A stretch of DNA of 64,000 bases from Lineus longissimus (GCF_910592395.1 NC_088318.1:1364001-1428000), one strand, 5' to 3'; counted from the stretch's first letter, positions 48,771 to 61,569 are shown. Numbers and translations: made by a program. Notes: a model not told the origin generated them from the sequence alone.

Positions 48771-49931
48771 GTAAGAATTGTTGTCAATGAACCTGTTGTC
48801 CTCCCAATTGTCTTCTTCTTTTTCGGTGTTGGTTCTGAGTTCTTTGTGCTTATCACTGCAGTTTCATGTTGGTCAATAGACTGAAGCCTCGTCCTTCAAA
48901 TCTGACAAAACCCAGAAATTGGTTATCTTTAGCAGAAGAGCTCAAGTTGTTGTTGTGTCCTGAATGTCAAACCCTCAATACTGAACCCTGGGTTCGTGTG
49001 ATGACTCAACCAGGTAGCCTCAAGAGCAAAGTAACAACACGCATATCCTGTACTATGAGAACCTCTCACTGTGGTGCTCAAGCAGTAAATGATAAGGTGT
49101 CTAATTAAAATGGGGCTGACTCATCATTTTTACAACCAGTCCATACATTTTGGCAGTGAATCTCTTCATCTACCTTTATTGCAGTTGGATAGTTCAGTGA
49201 AGTGCCCATTTCAATAGAATAAATAGATAATTTCAATAAATTAACCTTATCAGAGTGACCAATAATACAAGTGAAAACTTGACTATCTGTTAACTCTCTT
49301 ATTTCATTGACTGACATGACTGAATACATTGTTTATGAAAATACCACATACACTTGTCATTATTAATGATTTATCACTCAATTTTATTGCTAGTTAATGT
49401 CCGTCACTCCTGATATGGCAAATTTTCCTTTTCATGAACTCATAGTCAAGGGTCATTTTCAAAAGGGGCATCCATCCTTGAAGTCACTTTCGCTGGGTTA
49501 AAATGGACAGCTCGTGCAAAAGAAAATGGCAAAGTGTCCATTTGTGACAATGAAATATAATAATAACTCAACCTTCAAGTCCACTTGAAGAGTTTCAAGG
49601 GACTTTGGACTTCATCAGGCAATGTGGATTTAGACCAAGGGGTGTTTTCCTTGATATGCTACTGTTTTAGTGGGCATGTTTGCCCCCGTGGGTGTTGACG
49701 GATTTAAAAGACATCAGTGGATTTTCTTGGCTGAAACAATAGCAAACAAGAACAACAACCCGAGGCCGGTCTAAGATAATAAAAAAGAGAGAGTGGAGGT
49801 CAGTGTCTTCCTGCTTATCAAGGATGATAGAAAGTGTCGCTGACTTTGTCTGTAGGGATGTAAAGATGAAACTGTGAGTTCGAGACGTAACTACAATTCC
49901 TAGCGTGAAGAAATTCCGATAATTTTTCAAA

Positions 49932-50090
49932 ATGGCTGAATCTTCTGGTACAGACTCTGGCTCCCTCTCACGAGAGAGCTCAAATCTAGAACCGAAAAAG
50001 GAAAGCCTGATGTCGCGGAATAAAATGAAACGCGGCTTGATGAGTCGTGTCAGGACGAAGTTGAAAGGAAAAGGCATGATCGCAGGTTTC
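49932..50090 (+). CDS. Dynein heavy chain alternative first exon 3
   Basis: It has 53 codons beginning MAESSGTDSGSLSRESSN and ending MSRVRTKLKGKGMIAGF, phase 0 at gtaagt. The N-terminal half is Ser-rich and the C-terminal half basic. It is homologous to first exon 4. The frame stays open past the donor through the whole downstream minisatellite (to 50954, 340 codons). Confidence 0.7.
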
Positions 50091-50125
50091 GTAAGTATTC
50101 TTATTCGGAGCCAACATATGACTTT

Positions 50126-50852
50126 AGGTGTTCTTTTCTCAACATCTTTCTGCAGGTTGTTTGCAGGGGTTGCTGCCTATCACAACCAAATAGGTGTTCT
50201 TTTCTCAACATCTTTCTGCAGGTCGTTGGCAGGGGTTGCTGCCTATCACAACCAAATAGGTGTTCTTTTCTCAACATCTTTCTGCAGGTTGTTGGCAGGG
50301 GTTGCTGCCTATCACAACCAAATATGTGTTCTTTTCTCAACATCTTTCTGCGGGTTGTTGGCAGGGGTTGCTGCCTATCACAACCAAATAGGTGTTCTTT
50401 TCTCAACATCTTTCTGCAGGTTGTTGGCAGGGGTTGCTGCCTATCACAACCAAATAGGTGTTCTTTTCTCAACATCTTTCTGCGGGTTGTTGGCAGGGGT
50501 TGCTGCCTATCACAACCAAATAGGTGTTCTTTTCTCAACATCTTTCTGCGGGTTGTTGGCAGGGGTTGCTGCCTATCACAACCAAAAAGGTATTCTTTTC
50601 TCAACATCTTTCTGCGGGTTGTTGGCAGGGGTTGCTGCCTATCACAACCAAAAAGGTGTTCTTTTCTCAACATCTTTCTGCAGGTTGTTGGCAGGGGTTG
50701 CTGCCTATCACAACCAAAAAGGTGTTCTTTTCTCACTATCTTTCTGCAGGTCGTTGGCAGGGGTTGCTGCCTATCACAACCAAATAGGTGTTCTTTTCTC
50801 AACATCTTTCTGCGGGTTGTTGGCAGGGGTTGCTGCCTATCACAACCAAATA
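50126..50852. repeat. Minisatellite, 66-bp unit, 11 copies
   Basis: Eleven nearly identical tandem units of 66 bp (22 codons) contain ttcttttctcaacatc, then ctttctgcaggttgttggc and tgctgcctatcacaacc. Because 66 is divisible by 3 and the unit lacks stops in several frames, it is open in three plus frames and at least one minus frame. Each unit includes a pyrimidine stretch and CAG resembling a splice acceptor. It starts 36 bases after the exon 3 donor. Confidence 0.95.
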
Positions 50853-51340
50853 GCGATCACAGTGCCCTGCGGCAGAGGTTGCTTGCTTAGGAAATGTTTG
50901 ATTCACTCCAAGCAAAGCCAAAAGCTGACAATTGACCAAATTTTCAATTGGTAATTAAATCGAATATCAGTAACTTACACAATTGAACAACAGTCTTTAC
51001 GAGTCATTAACGCGGCCCAGCATTTGATAAAGTTGGTCAGCCTTAATGAAAGTCTCAAGATGTAATCATTTTGCAAACAAGGTTATCAAAAACCTGCCGA
51101 TAACATGCGGAGAGTTATGAGGTGTATATCAAGTAGGTTTAATGCACAGATGGGACAGTCACTTTCAAAGTTTCACACCTTGGATTTGACTCAGGAGATT
51201 TTGAGAAATTGATACTAATGGTATTCTTGATACTTATGGTGCTAGTCCTCGGTGCTTAGCTGAATTCAGTTGGCAGAATAGTTGGAGAGACTATAGATAC
51301 GGTATCTATTTAGTAGCAGGAAGGTTGTGACGGAATCACA

Positions 51341-51457
51341 ATGGCTGAAGGTGGCCATGTCCCGCACATGTCACTCCTCATGTCGAAGTCCAGGAAGAAG
51401 GGGATGTTGACGCGTGTGAAGACGAAACTGAAGGGAAAGCGTATGATAACATCATTT
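51341..51457 (+). CDS. Dynein heavy chain alternative first exon 4
   Basis: It has 39 codons, MAEGGHVPHMSLLMSKSRKK then LTRVKTKLKGKRMITSF, phase 0 at gtaagt. It is a clear paralogue of exon 3 (LTRVKTKLKGKRMITSF against MSRVRTKLKGKGMIAGF), showing that the array grew by tandem duplication. Confidence 0.7.
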
Positions 51458-51549
51458 GTAAGTAAAGTTGGGAATTTATGGTCTCGATGGCGTAAGAGGT
51501 TATCATAACCACACACTTTCACCCCAATTTATCCAAAAACCTTCAGTAG

Positions 51550-51668
51550 TACTTGGATGAGCTGCTCATTCATCGCTACACACAAAGAGACCTGCCTGTG
51601 GTATCCCATCGAATGTGGGGTGCGAACCAGTGACCTCATGACCTGGAGATCAGAGCCGCTCGAACATC
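51550..51668 (-). mobile_element. tRNA-derived SINE fragment
   Basis: On the minus strand, 'ttcgagcggct' (A-box-like) and 'ggttcgcacccc' (B box) are spaced as in a tRNA. A non-tRNA body follows. It lies just downstream of first exon 4. Confidence 0.55.
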
Positions 51669-54185
51669 CCTGCTTCCGTGGATAGCAACAGCTTGGGTTT
51701 GAGCTTCTGTTCCTCATGTCTGAGGCCATGTGGGGAAGTTACCAGAGCGTTGATTCCCTCTTCTTCACTGGAGACTCTTTGGTCATATTCTACAAAGTGT
51801 GGGGCATTCTTGGCATCTTCATCGATTGCATTGGCCTTGATGGCTTCAGATTTTTGTCGTTGGGTGAAGCGATTCCTGTTCCATCATTCTGTGCTTGTGT
51901 CAAGTGAGTTGCATTGCCATTGACCCTAGAAGTCTACATCCTTTTAGCAATGCTTGTCCAACCCTGTCAAGGTTGCGGTTACACAAGGCAACAGGACAGA
52001 TTTTCTGACCTTTTTGTCCAGTTTTCCAGTCTTTGGCTTCCAAGGGTCCCACCCCAAATACTCTTCAAATGAACCTCTTTTATTGACTGCTTGTTGCTTT
52101 AATTTGTTTGTGTTGTTTTATTTCTGTTTTTAGTTTAGGTGCTAAAAGGTGCCTTTCCATATTCAATTATGTGATCAACAATGTGTTTGATTTTCACAGA
52201 CAACATTGATACATTGTGTCGTGGAGTTTTGACTACCGTTTTGTCGATGTAATATTCCATAAATTCGCATTAAAACTGTTTGAGGTCTTGAACTATAGAC
52301 GCCAGTAACCTCAGTTATTCTCACCTTGTCGTAGAGTAGAAGCGAGTCTGTTTAAGTGTGCAGCACTACCCCCTCCAAGGTAGCAGTTCTTACCGACATT
52401 GTTTTGCATGATTTGATAGAATGTGCGTCTAAGTATTGATTGATCAAGGTTTCTTAGAGAACGTCCTTTGTCCAGATTACCCCTTTAAGCATTTATGGTT
52501 TGGCCTCAATTTGTAGGGCAGATCACTTTTCATGGCTATTTTGCTGATTGATAGCCCACTTTCCTTGGTTTGTTTACTGGTTGCCAGGCACCAGATGATG
52601 CTGCCATCTACTGGAAATCATTATAACCAGGACAGCTGGGCCCTGTTGATTGATAGTTGGGTCAATTGATTGATCAATATATCTCGGTGATTGTGACAGA
52701 ACTGGGTGTACAAATTCAATGGTCAGGAGGTAATCATCCAGGCCTATGGGTTGAGTGATTTGACCTGATAAAAAGTTAGGAATTTTAAGTGTATGTTGGG
52801 TCCAATGTTTCACTTTCATTGATGGTTGCTAATGTAAACAGACAACTATGAATCGTTCATCAGCATATTCTTTTCACTGCTATGTTCCTTGTAGAGTTGT
52901 ACACTGCTGTGATTTCAGACAAACCAAGACATATAACTTTAAACACTGCTACGCCCCACTGCACTAGTACAATATCTTGTAAAGGGAAGCTATGGGTAGG
53001 AGCCAAGGGAGAGAGGACTGAGTTCAAAAACCTGCCAATAGGGGTCTTGTATCATGAAGAACATCGAAACTGAGCTTGCACATGGAATATGATTATCCCT
53101 GAATCAAGCGCAACCCAGTCCCCTTACTATGCATCCAAGTTACCTGAAGACTACCAATTTGACCCCCTAATTTGTCCCTATAGTCCCCCTTTAAGTGATT
53201 CTATTATAACAAGTGACAGGGAAGTTTTTTATCCATTTTTGAAAGCTGTAGGCCTACACCTCAGAACACAGGTTCTCATCAATGAGAACAACATGTATAT
53301 TTATGGGCAAAGACCAAGGGCTTCCTTGCTTGAATGATCAGCTCCATGGTTGCGTTTCACGATGAAGCTATGCTCTGATTCACAATCAAAATCGTCTTCA
53401 AAATGATTCCTTTCTTTAGTTAGATCGAATTCTTCGATCTGTGTCACTTGCAAACACCTACACATTGATGCCATTCCCTGTGTAAAGTGTTTACAAGTAT
53501 CTGGTCTATTCAAAGTGAGTTGAATTCTCAATATGTCTTGTAGGCACAATATCGTTTTTGGTGGACAAGTCACTGTCTGTAATATCACTCACAATAAACA
53601 AGATTAGGCAGTGCCACTTGGAGGTATCTAATCAGTGGATACTTTTCCCGAATTCCTCGCAATTTTTCTGGACTTTGATTTTTCTGAAGTTGACTTTTGC
53701 TTTTGGGCTATGAAGGGAACATAATTCACCAAAAATACCCCTCAAAACCTTCTCTTGGATTTGTAAATACGAATTTGTGATGGCACTATTGGGTGTCTTG
53801 TCTGATATTTGAAAACTGACACAATTTTTCAACAGTAAGGAATGTGTATTTCTGTCAACTTTAAGTTTTTTCTCTGAATTGTGTCAACTCAGAAACCAAA
53901 AAAGAATAACTTGTTTACTTTTCATCTTAAGCGATTAATGTTTATCTTCCATTGTGTTTGCACTCTTGTTGTCAAACAAAATGGTCTTAAGAAAAAGAAT
54001 TCACAAAGTTTCTTAATTTGTGAATTCTCCATTCTTAGCACTTCCCATAAGCAAAAGTAAGTCAGCCAGGGTAGGGGAGAGCAGACTCAAGGATTTTCAC
54101 CAATTACCACTTTTCTTCAGGATCAGATGTTAAAATGGAATCCATGATTCTTTATCTCTAAGTCGAACAATCTCTTGATGTAAAC

Positions 54186-54251
54186 ATGTCGACCACGCGT
54201 TCCCGCTTGAAGGCCGTCATGGCCGTGAAGGTCGTGTCACAGGACGTCACA
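54186..54251 (+). CDS. Dynein heavy chain alternative first exon 5
   Basis: It has 22 codons, MSTTRSRLKAVMAVKVVSQ then DVT, ending phase 0 at gtaagt. It is basic. Its first codons (MSTTRSR) resemble those of first exon 6 (MSTQRRG). Confidence 0.65.
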
Positions 54252-54393
54252 GTAAGTCGATTTCATCTCGTTGAACAACATTTTGGCATATGTCCCTGAA
54301 GTCTGTCGTTGGATTAGATCTTATGTGTTCAAAGGATGAGCAAAGTTTGCCAAACGTAGCGTTATAATGAACACCTTCCCAGTTATCAGTCTG

Positions 54394-54544
54394 CAGTAGA
54401 ACCTCTCTATTAAGGACACCCTAAGGACCAACAAAATGTATCCTTAGTAGAGAGGTGTCCTCAGGTCAAATTGAATGGATACCAATTTGGGACCAAAAAC
54501 TAGTGTCCTTTATAGAGAGATGTCCGCTTAGGGAGGTTCCACTG
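54394..54544. mobile_element. MITE-like element, copy 3 (best preserved, 151 bp)
   Basis: The left end cagtagaacctctctattaa and the right end (reverse complement cagtggaacctccctaagcg) are terminal inverted repeats. There is no coding capacity. Copies at 7761, 47451 and 59480 belong to the same family. No clear target-site duplication is seen. Confidence 0.75.
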
Positions 54545-55208
54545 TATATAGGGTGATGGGGGTCGGGGGGGGGGGGGGTATCTTGTTTCGAATAGAATAT
54601 CTTCAAGAGTGGAATAGTGTTTATAATTCCTTTCAAGTATCGAGTACATTCGTTACATACACAGAAATCAAATTTTAAGAAAAAGATAACATTTACTTTC
54701 CTGGTGTGACCGATGTTGAGGTTGACCTTATTTCAATTCAAAATGGCTAGAAAAACATTTCTAATGGTTTTCAGAGTTTTGAAGTGAATTTGCTTTAAAC
54801 AAATGTGATTCAATGACTGTATATATAGTTTATACTCAAGTTAGGCTCTTGGTCCTTCCACCCTGTGAAACTAAAACCGAACATAATGATAATTTCAAGT
54901 ACTCTCACTGGTTTCTAATGACACTAGAGATAAACTGTCCGAATGCGACGAAACCCTTGGTGCTATTTTGCCCTCTGGGATACTGGGCCCTGATTCACAG
55001 TAAAATCACTGGTCAAATTTTGGTTGTGTGGCTTGCCAAGAAAGCATTTCAGTTTTTTGTCCTCGTCTATTTTATTCCAATGGTTACTCATGTGAAATCT
55101 TGTGTCTAATCCTGTGTGAGATCATTGTGAAGGGATCAGCTTGCGCAGACTGGTTTTGGATTAGACCCGGTCCTTTGTAATAGAAACTAATGACATTATC
55201 ACAACGAC

Positions 55209-55235
55209 ATGGATATCTACAGGAATCGGACGCAG
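55209..55235 (+). CDS. Weak candidate dynein first exon (9 codons)
   Basis: MDIYRNRTQ ends phase 0 at gtaggc. It fits the pattern of the array but is very short and lies next to a SINE-like sequence, so it may be chance. Confidence 0.3.
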
Positions 55236-55240
55236 GTAGG

Positions 55241-55400
55241 CATTTTTGACAACAGCCTGTCTCTCCTGAGGTTGATGGTTTCGATCCTCAGTCGGGTGTG
55301 ACTTCATATGATAGAGAAGATGACTCTCTTTCACAGCGTTTGATTCCTCCAGGGTCTCCAGTTTCCTCCTACATCACATTACAAATTGCCTAATATCCTT
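55241..55400 (+). mobile_element. Possible SINE fragment
   Basis: 'ctctcctgaggttgatggt' followed by 'ttcgatcctcagtcggg' looks like the B-box half of a tRNA head, with a downstream body. It is degenerate. Confidence 0.35.
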
Positions 55401-56669
55401 TATATGGCTAACAGCATCCTATTTGACTTCATGTGTATCGGCCACCATACAACATGTACTGTTTTAGCAGAGAAATTTCATCTTGGCTCCCAGAATCCTG
55501 CTTATATGTTTTGAGATGGGATCCAGCATGATTTGTAATGAACTGTGGTGCAAATGTTCTACACGGACAGCAAGGTTACTTCTGGAAAACACAGTAAAGA
55601 TACCTTGCAATCTCTTGCTGTTAAATCACTGGATAGTGGGATGTGTGAAGGACAAGATGGTGTAACGACCAATGTTCATTGTAGTGGGTGGGGAGGGTCA
55701 CATAATGAATCCTGTCAGTGCTCAACACCAACAAGTCTTCGCCATCATCATCAGTGCTGCCATCATGTATGATCTGGCCAGTACTATGACATGAACTGAA
55801 AAGAATGACAGGTCTCTTCAACGAAGTAAGTCTTTACTTCGTATTGGTAAAATTGCACTTGAATTAAGGAGGTCACATCAATATCTGCAGCATAAAAGAT
55901 ATTTGTTGTTCAATGATGGCTTGTCATAATGCTGTCATGGTGTCCAGCAGCGAGACATAAATAACACCACCAGAGGTTCATAACACTTTTGAATAACTGA
56001 TGGTAAAAAGGATTGGGACAGAGAATGTGTGTGGTGTAGGTACGACTATATCAAATCAGCAACCTGGAATATCGCGGGGAGGATGTTTCTGAAGACCTTG
56101 CGTAAAGTTCCCTCATGATAGCACTGGGCAGATTTGTTCCTTTCGTGTTTGAAGTCGTGACTTTAGGATAAGATAAGGAAGTTGTGCCTTATCATGGTTT
56201 CTACCTCTCTAGATCTATGTAATCTTTAATCCAGGTTTGATTGGAATCAACTTTTTACGCCCATACTTCAATCTGACTAAATCCTGTCATTTCCTTGTCT
56301 TATTTGCCTTCAGTTGTTCAAAAAGACACAGCCGTTTTTCAGCTATTCTAGTTGAGTGCAGTTCTTTATGGCCAATTTAAAAGTAATTTTCCATCTGTGA
56401 CATTGGACAAAGGATTTTCATTGAAGGGCGCAAATTACATAGATCTTCCTAGATGTCCACAACACAAGGTTTAGCCACTGGATTAACTATAGTCGGGTCT
56501 CTCCTCATAGAATGTCTTGAATGTTCTCGATGAATTCAATATTTTTGGAGTATCTTCCCATATTCTTGTTGAATTCCTTGGCAAAATTTCAAGGACTGGA
56601 TATTTTTCCTTCGTAACTGCCAACAGGGACATTTCTGTTGACTGCGGCTCATGAACTACGGTAGTCGTC

Positions 56670-56681
56670 ATGCGTTCTCAA
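56670..56681 (+). CDS. Weak candidate dynein first exon (4 codons)
   Basis: MRSQ ends phase 0 at a strong gtgagt donor. An upstream out-of-frame ATG 20 bases earlier argues against it. Confidence 0.2.
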
Positions 56682-57211
56682 GTGAGTAAAATAGAAGCAG
56701 CTATCGAACGTTCCATCATTTATTAGGATCGTTTAGGAGAACTAATAGAACATCCCGATCGTTGCCAACCATCCTCGGCCTGAGCTCTCACTGAGTGTGA
56801 TTCACTGAATGCTTTGTTTGGTGAGATTCGCTTTCTCGGCCGTCGCGACTCGCAAAAATCAATGTCTCGCCAATGATCATAGTTTGCAGTAACTATTAGC
56901 GTGTATGGAGACTACCAGGAGATTCAAAAACTGTGAAATACAGACAGATTTCCTCCGATCATCGACCCATTGTTGAATGTTTTGTCAGAATTGTTTGTCT
57001 GTGCTATATTGGGTCTTCATAAGGATAATATAGAACACTTGTGAGATTATAAGAAATATTTACATAAGGAAGAGCATATTTTGCCCACAGGGCAGTCCTC
57101 GATAATCTTTCGGATTGTCCTTGGTGATTTCGTATCTTTTGGATGTATTCATGTACAGTGTTGGTAGTGCATCGTGTGGTTGTTTAGTGCTAGAGAAGGA
57201 CACTCAGGAAT

Positions 57212-57259
57212 ATGTCGACGCAGCGACGAGGCTCCGTCTTGGTCCCGGTAAACAGACAG
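57212..57259 (+). CDS. Dynein heavy chain alternative first exon 6
   Basis: It has 16 codons, MSTQRRGSVLVPVNRQ, ending phase 0 at gtaaaa. A second in-frame donor (gtaaac) lies four codons earlier after VP. It is basic. The CpG-rich start contrasts with the AT-rich surroundings. Confidence 0.6.
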
Positions 57260-57707
57260 GTAAAAGATAAAAGAGATTTTGATATTTCATATCTGTTTAT
57301 TTTTTCTCTTATGACTCCGACTTTTGTGATTCTCTATCATATTCATCATATACTGGTGTATTATTATAGTGTTTGCACTTTTTTAACCCATGGGGCATGA
57401 CACTCAGTTGCAGTTAAAAATTGGCCTAGGTTGCCTTGTGGGATATTTTTCGTTGATCATATTTGCCTGGGCAGAGTGTACTCTTCATGGTGGGTTCTAT
57501 ATCACTCTCCAAGTCCTAAACCTTCAGTTCCAATGACCTGGGTAGAGTTTGTCATTCTGATGACAGTCAGAAATTGACAGTTACAAATTTCCCCTAAAGA
57601 TGGTGACATTGGCCTAGGGAATCATCAAAAGCATAGAAACTGACATTTTCATATCAGTACATAGTTCACCTTCTTCATCTAGGTGGAGACACAGTATGCC
57701 TTAGTTC

Positions 57708-57795
57708 ATTTGTAATTTGTAATTTGTAATTTGTAATTTGTAATTTGTAATTTGTAATTTGTAATTTGTAATTTGTAATTTGTAATTTGTAATTA
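57708..57795. repeat. Heptanucleotide microsatellite, about 12 copies
   Basis: Perfect tandem AATTTGT units. It lies in the intron after first exon 6. Confidence 0.97.
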
Positions 57796-58627
57796 AAAAA
57801 ATTCAAAAGGTTTCACTGGCTTGGTGTCTTAAGAGATTGATAAAAGACAGAAGGTGAATATTCCATCTTCATAGTAAGGACGGTCTTCCTCAGTACAGGC
57901 CTACTGTGACGTTACTCAGCTAGTTGGTTACAATCTAGTTAGGTTCAGTCTGTGCACCCTCGGGCAAAGCACTTCTCCTGTTACTAATTCCAATCACAAA
58001 GATGTTACCCTGCTTGTGGGGAGTCAAACTGCTATGCTCAAATCATATTGGCTGTGCTGGGACAAATGCTGAACATGACACCAGCCAATCTGGCCATGGA
58101 ATTTTCCCATGTTATCGGATCTAATCTCATGAAAGGTCCATATTTTATTCATCAGTATTTTAGAATGATTATATCCCCATAGCTGCATAAATATAGCAGG
58201 AATTAAAACCTCTGTAACAAGACAACACATTTTAAGTGGAAATCAGTCCAGTTTAACCGGGTTTTGGACTACAATTATTCTGTCCTTGTGGAAGAGTATT
58301 GATTTCCATATAGGCCTATTTGGAACACTCTGTTTCCTTGGTGACAATGTATTTGATAAGTTATTTTAGATATCGATGTTCAATTGTCTGTCGACTATTG
58401 TACAAACATCATGTTGTTTCGAACCGATAATTCAACAGATCTCTAACGTATTTTTGTATTTCTTGCTTTTCTCGTTGTCGATGATACAGACGAATTCGTC
58501 AGAGGTGTTGTGCTGTAAAGGATTGGATGGTGACATTTCAACTTGAATCAGTGGGAGATACTTCATTTGATTTCAACTGCTAAGCATTGACTGGAATATT
58601 TTGTATTTTAGTTTGCACGGGTATCAA

Positions 58628-58675
58628 ATGGCAAGGAAATGCTGCCAAGTTAACCAAAGTATTGGCTCGAATCTT
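58628..58675 (+). CDS. Weak candidate dynein first exon (16 codons)
   Basis: MARKCCQVNQSIGSNL ends phase 0 at gtaaaa. The frame continues without a stop for 47 more codons past the donor, and the composition is less distinctive than that of the main exons. Confidence 0.25.
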
Positions 58676-59479
58676 GTAAAAGTTGACGAAATTTGTTTGG
58701 GATATGTATCAACGAAGATTATCGGTCAGTTATCTCAGTGTTGTGCGTTCAGGTCTTCATTGAAACCTTTAAATGTTGTTCATTTGTTGTAATCAAGACA
58801 TTGATATCTGTCAGGACAGCTTTCTGTGATTAATGGCCAAGGTATGTCAAAGATGTGTCTCGACTGGAAAATGTTTGTGACAGTTTTGTTTTGATTTGGG
58901 AGGCCAATGCCAAATTTAATGCATTAATCATTATATTTTGCCTGCAAATGCAGAATGTTGTCTTGCTCCAAAACGATGAGCAAATTTGCCAATATTTTAA
59001 AGTAGGTTTGTCTATTGTGTCCTGTTATGTAATGCCGTTTAGCTGCTGCAAGCAGTTTTCCTTTTGTTGAAACAGAGCAGTATTGGTTTGTTGACAGGTT
59101 CCTTGAATTGTCACCAGAGGTCACCACCTCCTGATCAATACCATAGTTGTTGCTATAGTTACTGTCAACAGTGGCATGCTGGCCTAAAACAATAAGTACA
59201 TATTTGTAATTGCCAATGATTGTTGGCCATTCATAAGTCCAAATATAACAAAAGTAGAAAGCAAGACTGGTCCCTAAGTTAAATAGCTCTAAGTGGGCCC
59301 AATTGGTCAGCATGCTTAGGCTTTCTGGACGAGGCTATGTTGGGTAACCGGTTGGGATTGTTAAGATATTGTGCAAGATAGACCTATAATGGGATCTCAA
59401 CAGGTCATGAATTCCTTCAAATATATATATATATGTGCGATTCTCAAATAGGCGGACTGTTATACCATATGTTCATATT

Positions 59480-59655
59480 CAGTTGAACCTCCCTTAGCAA
59501 ACAGCCCTATTTGCAGGACACCCTCTCAATAAGAGACAGCGATTTTTGCCCCAAGTTTATTGTTTCTATACAAGTTAACATCTCTAATTAGGACACCTAT
59601 CTATTAGGGACAGCATTTGTCAGTCCGAAGGGTGTCCTTGATAGAGAGGTTCGAC
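59480..59655. mobile_element. MITE-like element, copy 4 (diverged)
   Basis: 'agttgaacctcccttagc' at the left and 'ttgatagagaggttcgact' at the right are the family's terminal repeats, with 'aggacacc' motifs inside. Confidence 0.6.
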
Positions 59656-59962
59656 TAGTCTTCTTCTAGTCCTCATACACTCGTATCGATGGGATCCCCC
59701 CCCCCCATGAAGAAACATTATGAAAAGTTGTTTCAAGTCTGTTCCTGTGGTCATGCGATAGTATAGAACCACAAGTTCATTGCTTTGGCCTAATATAAAG
59801 CCAATTGTACAGTTGAGCAGTTGCATGGGTTGTGGATTAGCTGTCTGTTTTACAGTATAAGCCAAAGTGGCTCAGAGTCAAAGGCCTAGGCGAACAGAGA
59901 ACATCATGATTTAGGCTGGCGTGTTGTAAGATATTGAAATTTGGCTTAATTTACTGAAAAAA

Positions 59963-60022
59963 ATGGAATCGAACACGCCACATGGATCGCGACAGGCTCC
60001 TGTCAATATTACTTTCAACCTG
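59963..60022 (+). CDS. Dynein heavy chain alternative first exon 7
   Basis: It has 20 codons, MESNTPHGSRQAPVNITFN then L, ending phase 0 at gtatgt. Unlike most of the others it is close to neutral. Confidence 0.6.
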
Positions 60023-61506
60023 GTATGTACAACTCTGTCATCAAATAGTCCTCCTTTAAGACAAATTATCTTCTCTTGGCTCTATTCGATTGACCTGTCT
60101 TGTCTATGATAATCTAGCCTTCTGTGTGCTTCGGCTGGATCTCGTTAGCCCGTGGTACACTGATGTGTGATAATTGGCCCCTGAAAATGGGAAACATGCA
60201 GTGGGAAGACTTTGGTAGAAATCACGATTGGGCATTGTTGTCTTTATGACATCCTGTTCTGTATTTGGGGGAGACACTTTCCCTGAAAGGAGAGCTGTAC
60301 GTGAGCTGTCTGCTCAGTTAATCCCCCCTGTCCCCAGAAGTATCAGACCACAGCCGTTCTCCTTCAGTGCGAAGCTGGATTCCCCACTCATATCAAACCC
60401 TTTCATCTATTGATTTCAGCACATATTCATATCAATCTAAAGTCAATGATTAACTTTAAAATAGCATCATGTTGTCATGGTATCCATTAATATGAAAGAG
60501 AGGCTGTAACCTTGACCCTTCATGCTCCGGGCCACTTGATTCTGAATGAGATGCTGCCTGGGATATCAGTTACTGATAACAAGTTCGATGGGAATATAAA
60601 TATTGTTATTGAAAAGGCTATAGATCAGTATGAAATCCCATATTGTGAAACGAATGGCTAGTTAGTCGGACGGTGCATTTCTATTTGTCATGTTATTCAG
60701 TTATTGCATGGATCAAGTATTCTTTTAGAACTTTTTTTTGGTCATGTGTGGTCTTGTCGATTCATTGCGCCAGGGAATTTAAAACTTGATATCATTGAAA
60801 TTGTGAGAACTTTTCACACCTTTCGAACATTTATACTCCACCTGCAGCATGTCTGCTGGCAAGTGCGTTTAACGTCAACATTACCTAAGAAAACACGAGT
60901 CGGTCAATATACTCGTATTGATGTTCATGTTACCAGCACTGGTTTGTTGAAGTAACAAATTGATCACTCGATCGGTAACCACTCAGAACGAGTACTATTG
61001 GGGATTAACGAATTTGCTTGAAATTGATATGGTTGCGATTATAGCTCCATTGAAGTTCAGTGCGTTCTCAAACGCCCGTCTTAACCTCAAAAAGGTTGTA
61101 CAGGACCAACCCCTGACAGACAAGTGTTGGTTGACAATTATTGGCAACACAAGTCAGTGATCCATTGCATTCAAAGAACTAGCTCAGTCCCCTTAGGAGT
61201 TCAGTATACTCTCAAACTTGTGTATCAATCTCCCAAGTTGGGTATGAGGACCAATTCTATTCAGGGACGCTTGTGACCGCAATCATGACATAACGTTATA
61301 TATCGTGTGGCATTGTGTTTGCAAGGTGTGAAATGCAAGGGGCTGCAGTTCGCCTGAGGGACGTTTCTCACAGAAGTGTTCATGTGAGCATCCTTGATAG
61401 GACTTGCTGTGTAAATTTGGGAGTATTTGATCAGTTACCTTTGGAGACACTATGGATTACTAACTAATTATTACTGCCAGGCTTTGCATGATACTTTAAA
61501 AGTTTA

Positions 61507-61569
61507 ATGGAAGGTCCAATGAAGATGTCAGCGGCGTTGATTTCAAAGGCTGATCTAAATTTGTTTCAA
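61507..61569 (+). CDS. Dynein heavy chain alternative first exon 8
   Basis: It has 21 codons, MEGPMKMSAALISKADLNLF then Q, ending phase 0 at gtaagg. It is the nearest to the shared exon (249 bases upstream). Confidence 0.65.

Noticed and set aside
50101-50805. 234-codon minus ORF and further plus ORFs over the 66-bp repeats
   Set aside because: They come from a unit divisible by three with few stops; no start or splice context supports them.
50126-50852. CRISPR-like array
   Set aside because: Units are adjacent with no unique spacers, and the window is clearly eukaryotic.
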